The position numbers and the translations under genes are program-made. Under the pieces are notes generated by a model that worked only from the letters and a program-made list of their open reading frames with translations, was not told where the DNA came from and did no database searches. From Pseudomonas koreensis (GTDB lineage: Bacteria; Pseudomonadota; Gammaproteobacteria; Pseudomonadales; Pseudomonadaceae), in contig NZ_JAOEJU010000026.1 of assembly GCF_025447595.1 (NCBI RefSeq), positions 1 to 64,000 of the forward strand: DNA of 64,000 bases. Reading direction: 5' to 3'. Shown in pieces: positions 49,330 through 58,788 of the stretch; position 1 is the stretch's first letter; the number at the start of each line of letters is the position of its first letter.

Positions 49330-51759
49330 TCAGAAGTCCACGGTCGCCGAAACCTTCAGCGTGCGCGGCGTGCCCTGAGTCAGGTAACCACCGTTGGCCG
49401 AGGCCCAATAGGCTTCGTTGGCGACGTTCTCCAGATTGGCCCGCAGGGTGATCTGCTTTTCATCCAGCTTGAAGGCATAGCGCGAGCCGAGGTCGAAGCG
49501 GTTCCACGCCGGAATGCTCTGGGTGTTGGCCGCGTTCAGGTATTGGCCGCCGGTGCGCAGCATGCGCGCGCTAAGGGCGGCGCCTTCGAGGCCCGGGATG
49601 TCCCAGTCGGCGCCGAGGTTGAACTGGAAGCGCGGCACCCCGACGGCGCGGTTGCCGTCATTCACGCCGTTGCTGCTGCCTTCCAGTTCAGTCTTCATCA
49701 CGGTCGCGCCGCTGAGCAGGCGCAGGCCGTCGAGCGGTTCGCCGTAGACGTTGAGCTCCACGCCTTTGTTGGTCTGCTCGCCATCTACGCGGAAGATTCC
49801 GTCCTGGGTGTAGCTCGACGGTTGCTCGATGCGATAGACGCCGAGATTGGCGCCGTAGCTGCCCATGTCCAGGCGCACGCCGGCTTCGATCTGCTTGCTG
49901 CGCACCGGGGCGAAGGTTTCGTCGCGGTTGATTGCTGTGGTCGGCGGCGTCGGGCCCTTGGCCAGGCCTTCGATGCGGTTGGCGTAGAACGAAACGTGTT
50001 CCCACGGCTTGATCACCAGACCGTAGACCGGGGTGGTGATCGACTCTTCATAACTGGAGGTGCGGGCGCCGGTGGCGGTGCTCCAGCCGTCGACTTTCAG
50101 TTCCTGACGGCGCACGCCGAGGGTCAGCAGGATGCGGTCATCGACGAAGCCTAGGGTGTCGGAAATCGCCTCGCTGCGCAGGGTGTTCTTGCCGGTGATG
50201 CGCGGGTCGTTGATGTCGCTGGCAAATGAGGTGGGCGCCGGACGCGGCTTGTCGGTGACGTCGTACAGGTTGGTGCTGTAGCGCCCGGCCGCGCCGACGG
50301 TTTCGAACGCCGAGCGCTGCTCGCCCCAGATGCCCGCCCAGCCGAGGTTCAACTGGTGCGTGACAGGGCCGGTGTCGAAGCGGCCGTTGAGCCCGGCCAT
50401 GGCGCTTTTATTGTCTTCATCGTGGGGCGAATAGAGCATGCCGCCACGGGCGCTGCCGTTGAGGTCGGTGACGGTCAGTGACGAGTACACGCCGTTCTCG
50501 CGGGTGTGCTTGGCGCCGCCGGACACGTAGGCGGTCCAGTTGTCGTTCAGGTCGTACTCGGCGCGGGCCATGCCGAAGGTGTCTTCGAGTTGCGAATAGC
50601 TCCAGCTCTGGGCGTAGCTGGCGTTGGCGTGCGGCACCTTGGGGGCTTTTGTCAGGCTCGAATCGACATAGATCACAGAGCGACCCTGATTGATCACTTG
50701 CTTCTGATAGCCGAAATCGGTCGAGACCCGCAGACGATCGCCGCGATAGTCCAGGCCGACGCTGAACAGCGACGAGCGCTGGTCTTCGTCATCGACGGCG
50801 GTGTCGCCTTCGCGCTGCATCAGGTTGACCCGCGCGCCGAAGCGGTTGTCCTCGCCAAAGCGCTGGCCCAGATCCAGATGCCCGCCGACCCGGCCGTCGG
50901 CGCTGTAGTCGAGGGTGACGCTGCGGGTCGGAGTGTCCATCGCGCGTTTGGGTTGCAGGTTGATCCCGCCACCGATGCCGCTGCCGCTCGGGGTCACGCC
51001 GTTGACGAACGCGTTCGGGCCCTTGAACAGTTCCACCCGGTCCAGCGCTTCGACGGCGATGATCTGCCGGGGCAGCACGCCATAAAGGCCGTTATAGGAA
51101 ATGTCATCGGAGGCCAGCGGCAAGCCGCGGATCATGAACATCTGCGAGAAGTTGCCGAAGCCGTTGGACTGGCGCACCGAAGAGTCGTTGAGCAACACAT
51201 CGCCGACGGTCTGGGCCTGCTGATCGGCCATGGTCTTGGCGGTATAGCTGGTGACGCTGAAGGGCAGGTCGTTGACCTCCTGGTTGCCGAGCATGCCGAC
51301 CTGCGCGCGGCGCGCGACCTGTTCGCCGCCGTAGGTGTCACCGCTGTCGTCGTGCAGCGCGCTGACGTTGGTGGCGCCGAGTTCCAGCGCGCCGTCCGCC
51401 GCGACTTTCGGGGCCACGGTGTAACCGTTGTGGCCGGTGCTGATCAGCTCGAAACCACTGCCTTCCAGCAACCGGGCAAAACCGCTCTGCGCGGTATAGC
51501 TGCCTTGCAGGCCGGGGCTCTGGCGATTGCCCAGTTGCGCCGGATCGAACGACAGCGGCACACCGACGCTGACCGCAAATTGCGCCAGCACATGGCTGAG
51601 CAGGCCGGGGCCGATGTTGACGCTGCGGCTGGCGCTTTCACTGACGCTGTCGGCGGCGTGGGCGGCGGTCGGCAGCAGTGCGCTGAAGGCCAGGGCCAGG
51701 CTCAGGTTCAGGGCTTTGAGCGCAAAAGTGGTAGGACGGGGCGATGGCATTGCGGTCAT
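49330..51759 (-). CDS. TonB-dependent siderophore receptor with signalling domain
   Basis: The 809-residue outer-membrane receptor has a signal peptide (cleavage near AHA-AD), then an STN signalling domain (VNIGPGLLSHVLAQFAVSVG ... LLEGSGFELISTGHNGYTV). A plug domain (LPFSVTSYTAKTMADQQAQT) and a 22-strand barrel ending LKVSATVDF with terminal Phe follow. The STN domain means it signals through the FecR-like protein and ECF sigma encoded upstream, so ligand binding induces its own gene. The siderophore is not evident; it may be a ferrioxamine-, ferrichrome- or pyoverdine-type ligand. Confidence 0.94.
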   Translation of the reverse strand: MTAMPSPRPTTFALKALNLSLALAFSALLPTAAHAADSVSESASRSVNIGPGLLSHVLAQFAVSVGVPLSFDPAQLGNRQSPGLQGSYTAQSGFARLLEGSGFELISTGHNGYTVAPKVAADGALELGATNVSALHDDSGDTYGGEQVARRAQVGMLGNQEVNDLPFSVTSYTAKTMADQQAQTVGDVLLNDSSVRQSNGFGNFSQMFMIRGLPLASDDISYNGLYGVLPRQIIAVEALDRVELFKGPNAFVNGVTPSGSGIGGGINLQPKRAMDTPTRSVTLDYSADGRVGGHLDLGQRFGEDNRFGARVNLMQREGDTAVDDEDQRSSLFSVGLDYRGDRLRVSTDFGYQKQVINQGRSVIYVDSSLTKAPKVPHANASYAQSWSYSQLEDTFGMARAEYDLNDNWTAYVSGGAKHTRENGVYSSLTVTDLNGSARGGMLYSPHDEDNKSAMAGLNGRFDTGPVTHQLNLGWAGIWGEQRSAFETVGAAGRYSTNLYDVTDKPRPAPTSFASDINDPRITGKNTLRSEAISDTLGFVDDRILLTLGVRRQELKVDGWSTATGARTSSYEESITTPVYGLVIKPWEHVSFYANRIEGLAKGPTPPTTAINRDETFAPVRSKQIEAGVRLDMGSYGANLGVYRIEQPSSYTQDGIFRVDGEQTNKGVELNVYGEPLDGLRLLSGATVMKTELEGSSNGVNDGNRAVGVPRFQFNLGADWDIPGLEGAALSARMLRTGGQYLNAANTQSIPAWNRFDLGSRYAFKLDEKQITLRANLENVANEAYWASANGGYLTQGTPRTLKVSATVDF

Positions 51760-51858
51760 TCGGTGTTCCTGTCGGGGGCGTGGAATTGAGAGGTCTATCC
51801 ACTCACCGGACGAGTCGCGAAAAGGTATCAGCGAATATTGAAAATATTTTCCGAGGGC

Positions 51859-52818
51859 TCAGACACGCGGTTCCACCGACAGCCAATAGCGGGTCAGGCT
51901 GTTGATGTTCAGCGGCAGGGTGTCGCTGAGCAGACGCAGGCTGGCGTCGGTGTCGCGCAGGGAAAACGCTCCGGACACGCGCATCGCCGCCACGTCCGGA
52001 TGGCAGCGCAGCACGCCCCGGCGATAGCGGCTCAGTTCGCCGAGCAATTCGTCCAGGCGCATGTTGCTGGCCAGCAGCATGCCTTTGTCCCAGGCCAGAG
52101 ACGCGGTGTCGAAGGTTTCGGCGCTGTCGAAGCCGTTGAGCTTGAAGCGCTGCCGCTCGCCGGCCTTGAGAGTCGCACTTTGTGTGAGCAATTGCGGGGT
52201 GATCTGAACCTGGCCGTCGAGCACCGACACCTGACTGCGCGAACCCTCGGTGCGCACGCAGAATCGCGTGCCCAGCGCGCGGGCTGCACCTTGCGGCGTT
52301 TCGACAATGAACGGACGAGCGCTGGCGTCTGCGGCGGTGTTGATCAGCACTTCGCCGTTGAGCAGCAGGACGCGGCGTTCCACCGGGCTGAAAGCGATGT
52401 CCACGGCGCTGTCGGTGTTGAGCACCAGTTGAGTGCCGTCCGGCAATTGCAGGTTCTTTTGTTCGCCGACGGCACTGCGCTGGTCGGCGGTCCATTGCTG
52501 CCACGGCACATGTTGCGAGGCGATGCCCAACGGCCCGGCCATCAACAGCAAGCCGAGGCGGGTGAGGGTCTGGCGACGGCTCAGGCCTTCCTTGCGGGAC
52601 GCGCGTTTCAAGGTCTGGATCGCGACGTTGGCCGGCACGCTGCGCAGATCCCCCAGCAGCGCTTCGGCCCGTTGCCAGGCGATGGCGTGCTCGGCGCTGC
52701 GGGTGCGCCATTGGGCGATGGCCTGATGATCGGACGGGGTCGCGGTGCCGGAATGCAGTTGCACCAGCCAGTCGGCGGCTTCGCCGAGAATCTGCGGATT
52801 GATCATCGACGAATTCAT
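51859..52818 (-). CDS. FecR-family anti-sigma regulator
   Basis: The 319-residue protein has the N-terminal sigma-binding domain (ILGEAADWLVQLHSGTATPSD), a membrane helix near residue 85 (TRLGLLLMAGPLGIAS) and a periplasmic FecR domain (VETPQGAARALGTRFCVR). It ends with an STN-like part (RRGVLRCHPDVAAMRVSGAF). It carries the signal from the receiver TonB protein to the sigma factor. ATG at 52818 overlaps the sigma gene stop (ATGA). Confidence 0.93.
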   Translation of the reverse strand: MNSSMINPQILGEAADWLVQLHSGTATPSDHQAIAQWRTRSAEHAIAWQRAEALLGDLRSVPANVAIQTLKRASRKEGLSRRQTLTRLGLLLMAGPLGIASQHVPWQQWTADQRSAVGEQKNLQLPDGTQLVLNTDSAVDIAFSPVERRVLLLNGEVLINTAADASARPFIVETPQGAARALGTRFCVRTEGSRSQVSVLDGQVQITPQLLTQSATLKAGERQRFKLNGFDSAETFDTASLAWDKGMLLASNMRLDELLGELSRYRRGVLRCHPDVAAMRVSGAFSLRDTDASLRLLSDTLPLNINSLTRYWLSVEPRV

Positions 52819-53324
52819 CAGGCGACACTCAGGCAGGCAATGAACGCGGCACGCATGTGCCGTTTGACGGTGATCAGCGAAACACTCAGGCGCGTGGCGA
52901 TCTGCGCGTAGGTCAGGCCTTCGATCTGCGACAACAGGAAGGTCTCGCGGGTCTGTTCCGGCAGTTCGCGCAGCAGCGCTTCGATGCGCCACAGGGTTTC
53001 GAGAATCAGGTAGCGGGTTTCCGGCGACGGCACTTCGGCGGCGGGCAGGTGCGCGATGGTTTCCAGGTACGCGCGCTCCAGGTCCTGGCGGCGCCAGCGG
53101 TCGATCACCAGACCCTTGGCGATGTGCGTCAGCAGTGCTCGTGGTTCGTTGCCCAGCGGTTTGATCACCTGACGGGTAAGCAGTCGCAGGAACGTATCGT
53201 GCGCCAGGTCGGCCGCATCGCAGCGATTGCCCAACTTGCGCTGCAGCCAGCCCTGCAGCCACCCGTGGTGTTCGCTGTAGAGCGTCTGGACTTGCTGATT
53301 CAACGGCTGATCGAGGGACGACAT
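52818..53324 (-). CDS. ECF sigma factor, FecI-like
   Basis: The 168-residue sigma-70 family protein has region 2 (LQGWLQRKLGNRCDAADLAHDTFLRLL) and region 4 (LPEQTRETFLLSQIEGLTYAQIATRLSVSLITVKRHM). It belongs to the iron-responsive FecI group by context. I chose the ATG at 53324 (MSSLDQPL); an upstream start at 53420 adds residues outside the fold. It heads the sigma-fecR-receptor set. A Fur site is expected before it but I did not identify one with confidence. Confidence 0.93.
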   Translation of the reverse strand: MSSLDQPLNQQVQTLYSEHHGWLQGWLQRKLGNRCDAADLAHDTFLRLLTRQVIKPLGNEPRALLTHIAKGLVIDRWRRQDLERAYLETIAHLPAAEVPSPETRYLILETLWRIEALLRELPEQTRETFLLSQIEGLTYAQIATRLSVSLITVKRHMRAAFIACLSVA

Positions 53325-53565
53325 GAAGGGCAGATACTCGTTTCGGGCGTCCGTTGCCAGGGGGTGCGGTCGTGAGTGCGAAAACTGTGCAATTAAGAAT
53401 TGATCGCATTCTAGTGGCACAGAACGAGCGCTGGCAATTGTCCCGCAACACTTTCTTTTCTAACGCCAATGCAATGGCCTACCCGACTTTCGGGAGATTG
53501 GCTATTTGCCTGACCCGGCCCCGGGACTAACGTAGCCACACATTCACTTGCCCCGGAGAGTCGCC

Positions 53566-54006
53566 ATGAAACCTCGTATCGATTTCTACACCGCGTCCCC
53601 AGATGCCCTGAAAGCGATGATCGCCTTGGAAACCGCCGTCTCGAAACTGCCGCTGGAAAAGACCCTGATCGAACTGGTCAAGCTGCGTGCTTCGCAGATC
53701 AACGGCTGCGCGTTCTGCATCGACATGCACACCGCCGACGCGATCAAGGGCGGCGAAACCCCGCGCCGGTTGTTCGCCGTGACCGCATGGCGTGAAGCGC
53801 CGTTCTTCACCGAACGTGAACGCGCCGCGCTGCTGTGGACCGAAACCCTGACCCAACTAAGCCTGACCCACGCCCCGGACGAAGACTACGAAGTGGTCGC
53901 CGCCCAGTTCTCGCCCAAAGAAATGGTCGATCTGAGCGTCGCGATCAGCACCATCAACAGCTGGAACCGTCTGGCCGTGGGCTTCCGTAAAACCCCGCAA
54001 GCCTGA
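53566..54006 (+). CDS. Carboxymuconolactone decarboxylase/AhpD-like protein
   Basis: The 146-residue helical protein has the AhpD-type redox motif INGCAFCIDMH (C48, C51, H55) and the following LFAVTAWREAPFFTERERAAL. Members are peroxidase-type or thiol-disulfide proteins; few are true decarboxylases. GGAGAG precedes the ATG at 53566. It is convergent with the efflux pair. Confidence 0.92.
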   Translation: MKPRIDFYTASPDALKAMIALETAVSKLPLEKTLIELVKLRASQINGCAFCIDMHTADAIKGGETPRRLFAVTAWREAPFFTERERAALLWTETLTQLSLTHAPDEDYEVVAAQFSPKEMVDLSVAISTINSWNRLAVGFRKTPQA

Positions 54007-54010
54007 TCGA

Positions 54011-55603
54011 TCAATGTGCATCGGCACTCGGCGCGGCCGGTGGTTGCACCTTGCGCATCAAGGGCACCATCGCTGTGGCGATGCCGAAGCACACCATGAT
54101 CATCAGGAACGTGTCGCCGTAGGTTTGCGTCTGCGCCTCTCGGTAGGTCAGCAGCCATAGCTGACGCAGGCTGGCGGTGAGGCCGACGTCGCCGCTCTGA
54201 CCCAGCGCGGCAAAGTTGCCGCCGACCTGGGCCAGCCACTGATTCACCGCTTCGTTGCTGCTGTTCAGATGCTCCGCCAACCGCGTGAAGTGCAGGTTGG
54301 TGCGGTCGTTGAGAATGGTCGCGCACGCCGCAATCCCGATAGCACCGCCGAGATTGCGCATCAGGTTGAACAGGCCCGACGCATGCTTGAGCCGCGCAGG
54401 TGCAAGCCCTCCGAGCGTCAACGTCACCGCCGGCGGCACCGCCAGTTGCTGGGCAATCCCGCGCAGGGCTTGCGGCAGCATCAATTCTCCGGCGCCCCAG
54501 TCGTGGGTGATCGGACTGAATTCCCACATCGACAACGCGAACAACGCCAGGCCCGCCATCATGATCCAGCGCAGATCGACGCGGTTGGCGAGAAAGGCGT
54601 ACAGCGGAATCGCCATGATCTGGAACACCCCGGTGGAGAAAACCGCCAGACCAATGTCTAGCGCCCCGTAGCCGCGCACCCGGCCGAGAAACAGCGGCGT
54701 CAGGTAAATCGTCGCGAACAGGCCGATCCCGGTGACGAAGGAAAAGAAGCAGCCGAGGGCGAAGTTGCGATCCTTGAGCGCGCGCAGGTCGACGATTGGA
54801 TTGGCCACGTGCAACGTGCGGCCGATGAAGGCCAGCCCCGCGAGGCCACTGATCCACGCGGTGGTCAGAATCGTCTGGTCGCTGAACCAGTTCCAGCGCG
54901 GGCCTTCTTCGAGGGTGTATTCCAGGCAGCCGAGAAACAGCGCCAGAAACACCATGCTCAAATAGTCCGCGCCCTTGAGCAGCGACAGTTCCGGCTGATC
55001 AATCTTGACCAGCATCGGCACTGCCACGGCGACGAAGATCCCCGGCACCAGGTTGATATAGAACAGCCAGTGCCAGGACGAAATATCGGTGATCCAGCCG
55101 CCGATCACCGGGCCCAATGTCGGCGCCAGCGAAGCCACGGCGCCGATAGTCGCGGCGGCGATGACCCGCTGCTTGCCGGTGAAGAAAAAGAAAGCGGTGG
55201 TGAACACCAGCGGAATCATCGACCCGCCGAGAAACCCTTGCAGCGCGCGAAAGGCGATCATGCTCTGGATGTTCCAGGCGATGCCGCAGAGCAGGCTGGC
55301 GAGGGTGAACCCGACCGCTGAAGCGCAGAACAGCCAGCGCGTGGAGAATACCCGCGACAGCCAGCCCGACAGCGGAATCACGATGATTTCGGCGATCAGG
55401 TAACTGGTCTGCACCCACGCCGTTTCATCGGTGCCGGCGGACAACCCGCCGCCAATATCACGCAGCGAGGCCGAGACGATCTGGATGTCCAGCAGCGCGA
55501 TGAACATGCCGATGCACATGGTGGCGAAGGCGAACACTTTGGTCGCCGTCGCCATCTCGGCGGCATTGAATGGCTGCGCGGAGGCGGTGAGGGCGGTGCT
55601 CAT
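54011..55603 (-). CDS. DHA2-family multidrug efflux permease (EmrB-like)
   Basis: The 530-residue membrane protein has 14 predicted helices. The MFS motifs include LDIQIVSASLRDIGG (motif D1) and GWLSRVFSTRWLF (motif A), and PTLGPVIGGWITD fits motif C of drug:proton antiporters. It works with the HlyD-type adaptor encoded just before it (four-base overlap). No outer-membrane channel gene is adjacent. Confidence 0.93.
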   Translation of the reverse strand: MSTALTASAQPFNAAEMATATKVFAFATMCIGMFIALLDIQIVSASLRDIGGGLSAGTDETAWVQTSYLIAEIIVIPLSGWLSRVFSTRWLFCASAVGFTLASLLCGIAWNIQSMIAFRALQGFLGGSMIPLVFTTAFFFFTGKQRVIAAATIGAVASLAPTLGPVIGGWITDISSWHWLFYINLVPGIFVAVAVPMLVKIDQPELSLLKGADYLSMVFLALFLGCLEYTLEEGPRWNWFSDQTILTTAWISGLAGLAFIGRTLHVANPIVDLRALKDRNFALGCFFSFVTGIGLFATIYLTPLFLGRVRGYGALDIGLAVFSTGVFQIMAIPLYAFLANRVDLRWIMMAGLALFALSMWEFSPITHDWGAGELMLPQALRGIAQQLAVPPAVTLTLGGLAPARLKHASGLFNLMRNLGGAIGIAACATILNDRTNLHFTRLAEHLNSSNEAVNQWLAQVGGNFAALGQSGDVGLTASLRQLWLLTYREAQTQTYGDTFLMIMVCFGIATAMVPLMRKVQPPAAPSADAH

Positions 55604-56721
55604 GGCGCGCTGGCCACGGCGGTGGTTTCAGGTTGGGCGCGGGTGTCGACTTCAGCGGTCACCGACAGGCCCGGACGCAGGTGGCCGAGCACGCCGTCGG
55701 CCGGGTCGAGCAGGATCCGCACCGGCACACGCTGAACAATTTTGGTGAAGTTGCCAGTGGCGTTTTCCGGCGGCAGCACGCTGAACTGCGAGCCAGTGGC
55801 CGGGGCGAGGCTGTCGAGGCGACCGTGGAATTCCTGGCCGGACAACACGTCGGCGCGGATGCTCACGCGCTGGCCGGGCTTCATCCGCGCCAATTGATCT
55901 TCCTTGAAGTTGGCATCGACCCACAGACCGCTGGCCGGCACTACCGACAGCTGCTGCGAACCGGCCTGGGCATAGGCGCCGACCCGCGCGCGGCGGTTGC
56001 CGATCACGCCGTCGACCGGGGCGCGCAGTTCGGTGTAGCCGAGGTTGAGTTGCGCCAGATCACGTTCGGCCCGGGCTTGTTGAAGGGCGGCGCGGGCCTG
56101 TTGTTTCTGGGTTTCGATCACCGCGAGTTGGCGTTGCGCGGCCAGCAGTTCGGCCTGGGCTTTGGCGCTCAAGGCTTGCGCGGTCTTGAAGGTGGCGTCG
56201 GCCCGTTGCGCGCTTTCCACCGAGACTGCGTTGGTGGTCACCAGACGTTTGTAGCGCGCGTTGTCGTCCCGCGAACGGGCGGTTTCGGCACTGGCAGCAT
56301 CGATGCCGGCGCGGGCCTGACCGATCACCGCTTGCTGCAGTTGTTCGGTGGCGTCGAGGTTGGCCAGCAGCGCCTCTTCGGCGGCGACGGCGCCTTCAGC
56401 CTTGGCCAGATTGGCGCGGTAGTCGCGGGCATCGAGGCGGATCAGCACGTCGCCGGCCTTCACCTTCTGGTTATCGCTGACCAGCACTTCCTCGATGTAA
56501 CCGGCGACTTTCGGCCCGATCACCGTGACGTCGCCGCCGATGTAGGCATCGTCGGTCTCTTCAAGAAACCGCCCGGCGCCCCACCAATGCACGGCGTACA
56601 ACCCGGCGAACACCAACGCGGCCAGACCCGCAGTGGGCAGCAGCAAGCGTTTGAGCAGGGGAGGTTTGGGGGCGCTGACCGGAACGGCGAGATCGGGTTC
56701 TACGGTGGACATGCTGGTCAT
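55600..56721 (-). CDS. HlyD-family membrane fusion protein (EmrA-like)
   Basis: The 373-residue protein has one N-terminal membrane helix (LLLPTAGLAALVFAGLYAVHW), a biotinyl-lipoyl-like half (VTVIGPKVAGYIEEVLVSDN), a long coiled coil (residues about 110-230) and the closing beta domain (YTELRAPVDGVIGNRRARVGAY). It bridges the EmrB permease and an outer-membrane channel. Start is the ATG at 56721 or one three codons later. Confidence 0.93.
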   Translation of the reverse strand: MTSMSTVEPDLAVPVSAPKPPLLKRLLLPTAGLAALVFAGLYAVHWWGAGRFLEETDDAYIGGDVTVIGPKVAGYIEEVLVSDNQKVKAGDVLIRLDARDYRANLAKAEGAVAAEEALLANLDATEQLQQAVIGQARAGIDAASAETARSRDDNARYKRLVTTNAVSVESAQRADATFKTAQALSAKAQAELLAAQRQLAVIETQKQQARAALQQARAERDLAQLNLGYTELRAPVDGVIGNRRARVGAYAQAGSQQLSVVPASGLWVDANFKEDQLARMKPGQRVSIRADVLSGQEFHGRLDSLAPATGSQFSVLPPENATGNFTKIVQRVPVRILLDPADGVLGHLRPGLSVTAEVDTRAQPETTAVASAP

Positions 56722-56956
56722 GGCGTAATACCTGGGAAAGCGAGATGGCTATTACGACCGTAATATGACGCGAGTAATATTTTGTGGCAATTGATTTTTA
56801 TCGCCGGTCGTCAGATAGGGGTGTTGAAAGAAAAGCTGATCATTTGTTTAAGAAATGTAAGCGCTGTAGGAAGCGTCTTGCATTTGCGTAGGAAGGCTCT
56901 GACTATCACCTATATTGATGGGGTGGCATTAAGCCAGTTGATTGCAAGGATGTTGA

Positions 56957-58684
56957 GTGCCGTATTCGCTTCGCGCTGTTTCTCGTAGTCGTTCCCTGCC
57001 GCGCCCGCTGTTGTCGGCCTTGTTGTTGAGTGTGTGTGCGCCCAGCGTTCTCGCCGCCGAAGCTCCAGCCCCTGGCCAGGAAGTGCTGCGCCAGCAACAA
57101 CTGCAACAGCGCGATCTGCAACAGCTGCAACTCGAACAGCGCAAGCGGCAACTGGAGCGCGGCGCGTTCGGCCCGACACCTGCCACTCCGGCCATTCCTG
57201 AATCGATCCAACCCGACGAACGCTGCTGGCCCTTGAGCGGCACGCGCATCGGCGGTGTCACGCTGATCGATAAGGACAAACTCAATGCCCGGATCAAACC
57301 GCTGCTGGCGCCGTGCATGGGCGTCGGCCAGATCAACCATTTGCTGGCGACCATCACCGCGCTGTACGTGGAGAAGGGCTACATCGCCAGTCGGCCTTAC
57401 CTGAGCAGCGCGCCGGCGGCCGGGCAGTCGCTGGATATCCTGATCGATGAAGGCTACATCGAGTCCATCGAACTGGCGGATCAAAGCCTGCCGGTGTCAC
57501 TCGGCGGGGCGTTTCCCGGTATGCTCGGCAAGCCGCTGAACCTGCGGGATCTGGAGCAGGGTCTGGATCAGTTGAACCGCCTGCGCTCGCTCGATCTGAC
57601 CGCCGACATCGCCCCCGGCAGCCAGCCCGGAGCGTCGAAAATCATCTTGCGTTCGCGTACTTCCGGGCAGTCACGCTGGGCTCTTGGTGCCGGTTTCGAC
57701 AACCTAGGCAGCGCCAGCACCGGTCGTGATCGCGACACGCTGAGCGTGACCCTCGACAGTCCGCTCGAACTCAACGATCTGTTGAGCCTCAGCGCCAGCG
57801 ACACCCTCAATCAGGGCGACCGCTACAGCCGCAACGCCAGCCTCTACTACGCGATTCCCTACGGCTACTGGACGTTCAGCACCTTCGCCAGCCACGCCGA
57901 ATACCGCGCGCCGTTCAAGCTCAGCACGCTGACCTTTCACAGCACCGGCATCACCGATCAGCTCAGCCTGCGCGCCGACCGGGTGTTGTGGCGCGACCAG
58001 AGCCATCAGCTCAGCGCCAACCTGCAACTGGCGCACAAGGATGTCGACAGCTATCTGGAAAACGTCCGCCTCGGCATTCAGAGCCCGACCCTGACCGTGG
58101 CAGAGGCCGGGCTCAATCTGTTCTGGCTCGACCGCGCGGTATGGAATCTCGACGTCAATTACGCCCAGGGTTTGCGTTGGTTCGGTGCCGACGACGATGC
58201 CGATCGCCAGGTCAAAAACCTGCCCAAGGCACAGTTTCGCAAGTACCGCGCCGGCCTCAGCCAATGGCGCAACGGCCAGCTCGGCGCGCAAGCCTGGCAA
58301 TGGCAGAGCCAGCTCAATTTGCAGTACAGCCCGGATCCGTTGCCGGCGATCGAGCAACTGCTCGGTACCGACGATTCCGCCGTGCGCGGTTACCGTGTCA
58401 GCAGTGCATCCGGCGCCAGCGGCGCGATCTGGCGCAACACCCTGCGCCTGCCACTGCGCACTGATTTTCCCGTGCAGCTCACCCCGCGCGTCGGCCTCGA
58501 CCACGGCTGGATCAAGGCCGATCACGGTGCCCCGGTTCAACGCCTGAGCGGCGCCAGCATCGGCCTCAATCTGGGCTGGAAAAACCTGCAAGTGGATGTC
58601 GATTACCAACGCAGCCTCAACACCCCGACCGGCCTGCACCGCGAGCCTGAAACCTGGCTGATGCGGGTCGGATTACAGATATGA
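56957..58684 (+). CDS. TpsB outer-membrane transporter (ShlB/FhaC/HecB family)
   Basis: The 575-residue protein has a signal peptide (cleavage near LAA-EA), a Gln-rich coiled segment (QQLQQRDLQQLQLEQRKRQLE) corresponding to the N-terminal plug helix, two POTRA domains (GVTLIDKDKLNARI; LDILIDEGYIESIEL) and a 16-strand barrel with the DSAVRGYRV motif near the end, ending LMRVGLQI. It exports the TpsA protein encoded next. Start is a GTG at 56957 with AAGGA seven bases before it. Confidence 0.94.
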   Translation: MPYSLRAVSRSRSLPRPLLSALLLSVCAPSVLAAEAPAPGQEVLRQQQLQQRDLQQLQLEQRKRQLERGAFGPTPATPAIPESIQPDERCWPLSGTRIGGVTLIDKDKLNARIKPLLAPCMGVGQINHLLATITALYVEKGYIASRPYLSSAPAAGQSLDILIDEGYIESIELADQSLPVSLGGAFPGMLGKPLNLRDLEQGLDQLNRLRSLDLTADIAPGSQPGASKIILRSRTSGQSRWALGAGFDNLGSASTGRDRDTLSVTLDSPLELNDLLSLSASDTLNQGDRYSRNASLYYAIPYGYWTFSTFASHAEYRAPFKLSTLTFHSTGITDQLSLRADRVLWRDQSHQLSANLQLAHKDVDSYLENVRLGIQSPTLTVAEAGLNLFWLDRAVWNLDVNYAQGLRWFGADDDADRQVKNLPKAQFRKYRAGLSQWRNGQLGAQAWQWQSQLNLQYSPDPLPAIEQLLGTDDSAVRGYRVSSASGASGAIWRNTLRLPLRTDFPVQLTPRVGLDHGWIKADHGAPVQRLSGASIGLNLGWKNLQVDVDYQRSLNTPTGLHREPETWLMRVGLQI

Positions 58685-58788
58685 ACGTCAGTGAACAACA
58701 GCCATCGGACCTGAGCGCGACAGCCGTGGTCTTCAACTCAACGCGCAACGTGATGCCGCACTACATGGAGAGTTTTTTATGCCAATGA
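58681..58788 (+). CDS. Possible 35-codon coupling ORF between tpsB and tpsA
   Basis: An ATG overlaps the tpsB stop (ATGA) and opens 35 codons, MNVSEQQPSDLSATAVVFN and on, ending in a TGA at 58786-58788 just inside the tpsA start. It has no recognisable fold. It may only carry ribosomes across the 94-base gap to tpsA. Confidence 0.3.
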   Translation: MNVSEQQPSDLSATAVVFNSTRNVMPHYMESFLCQ

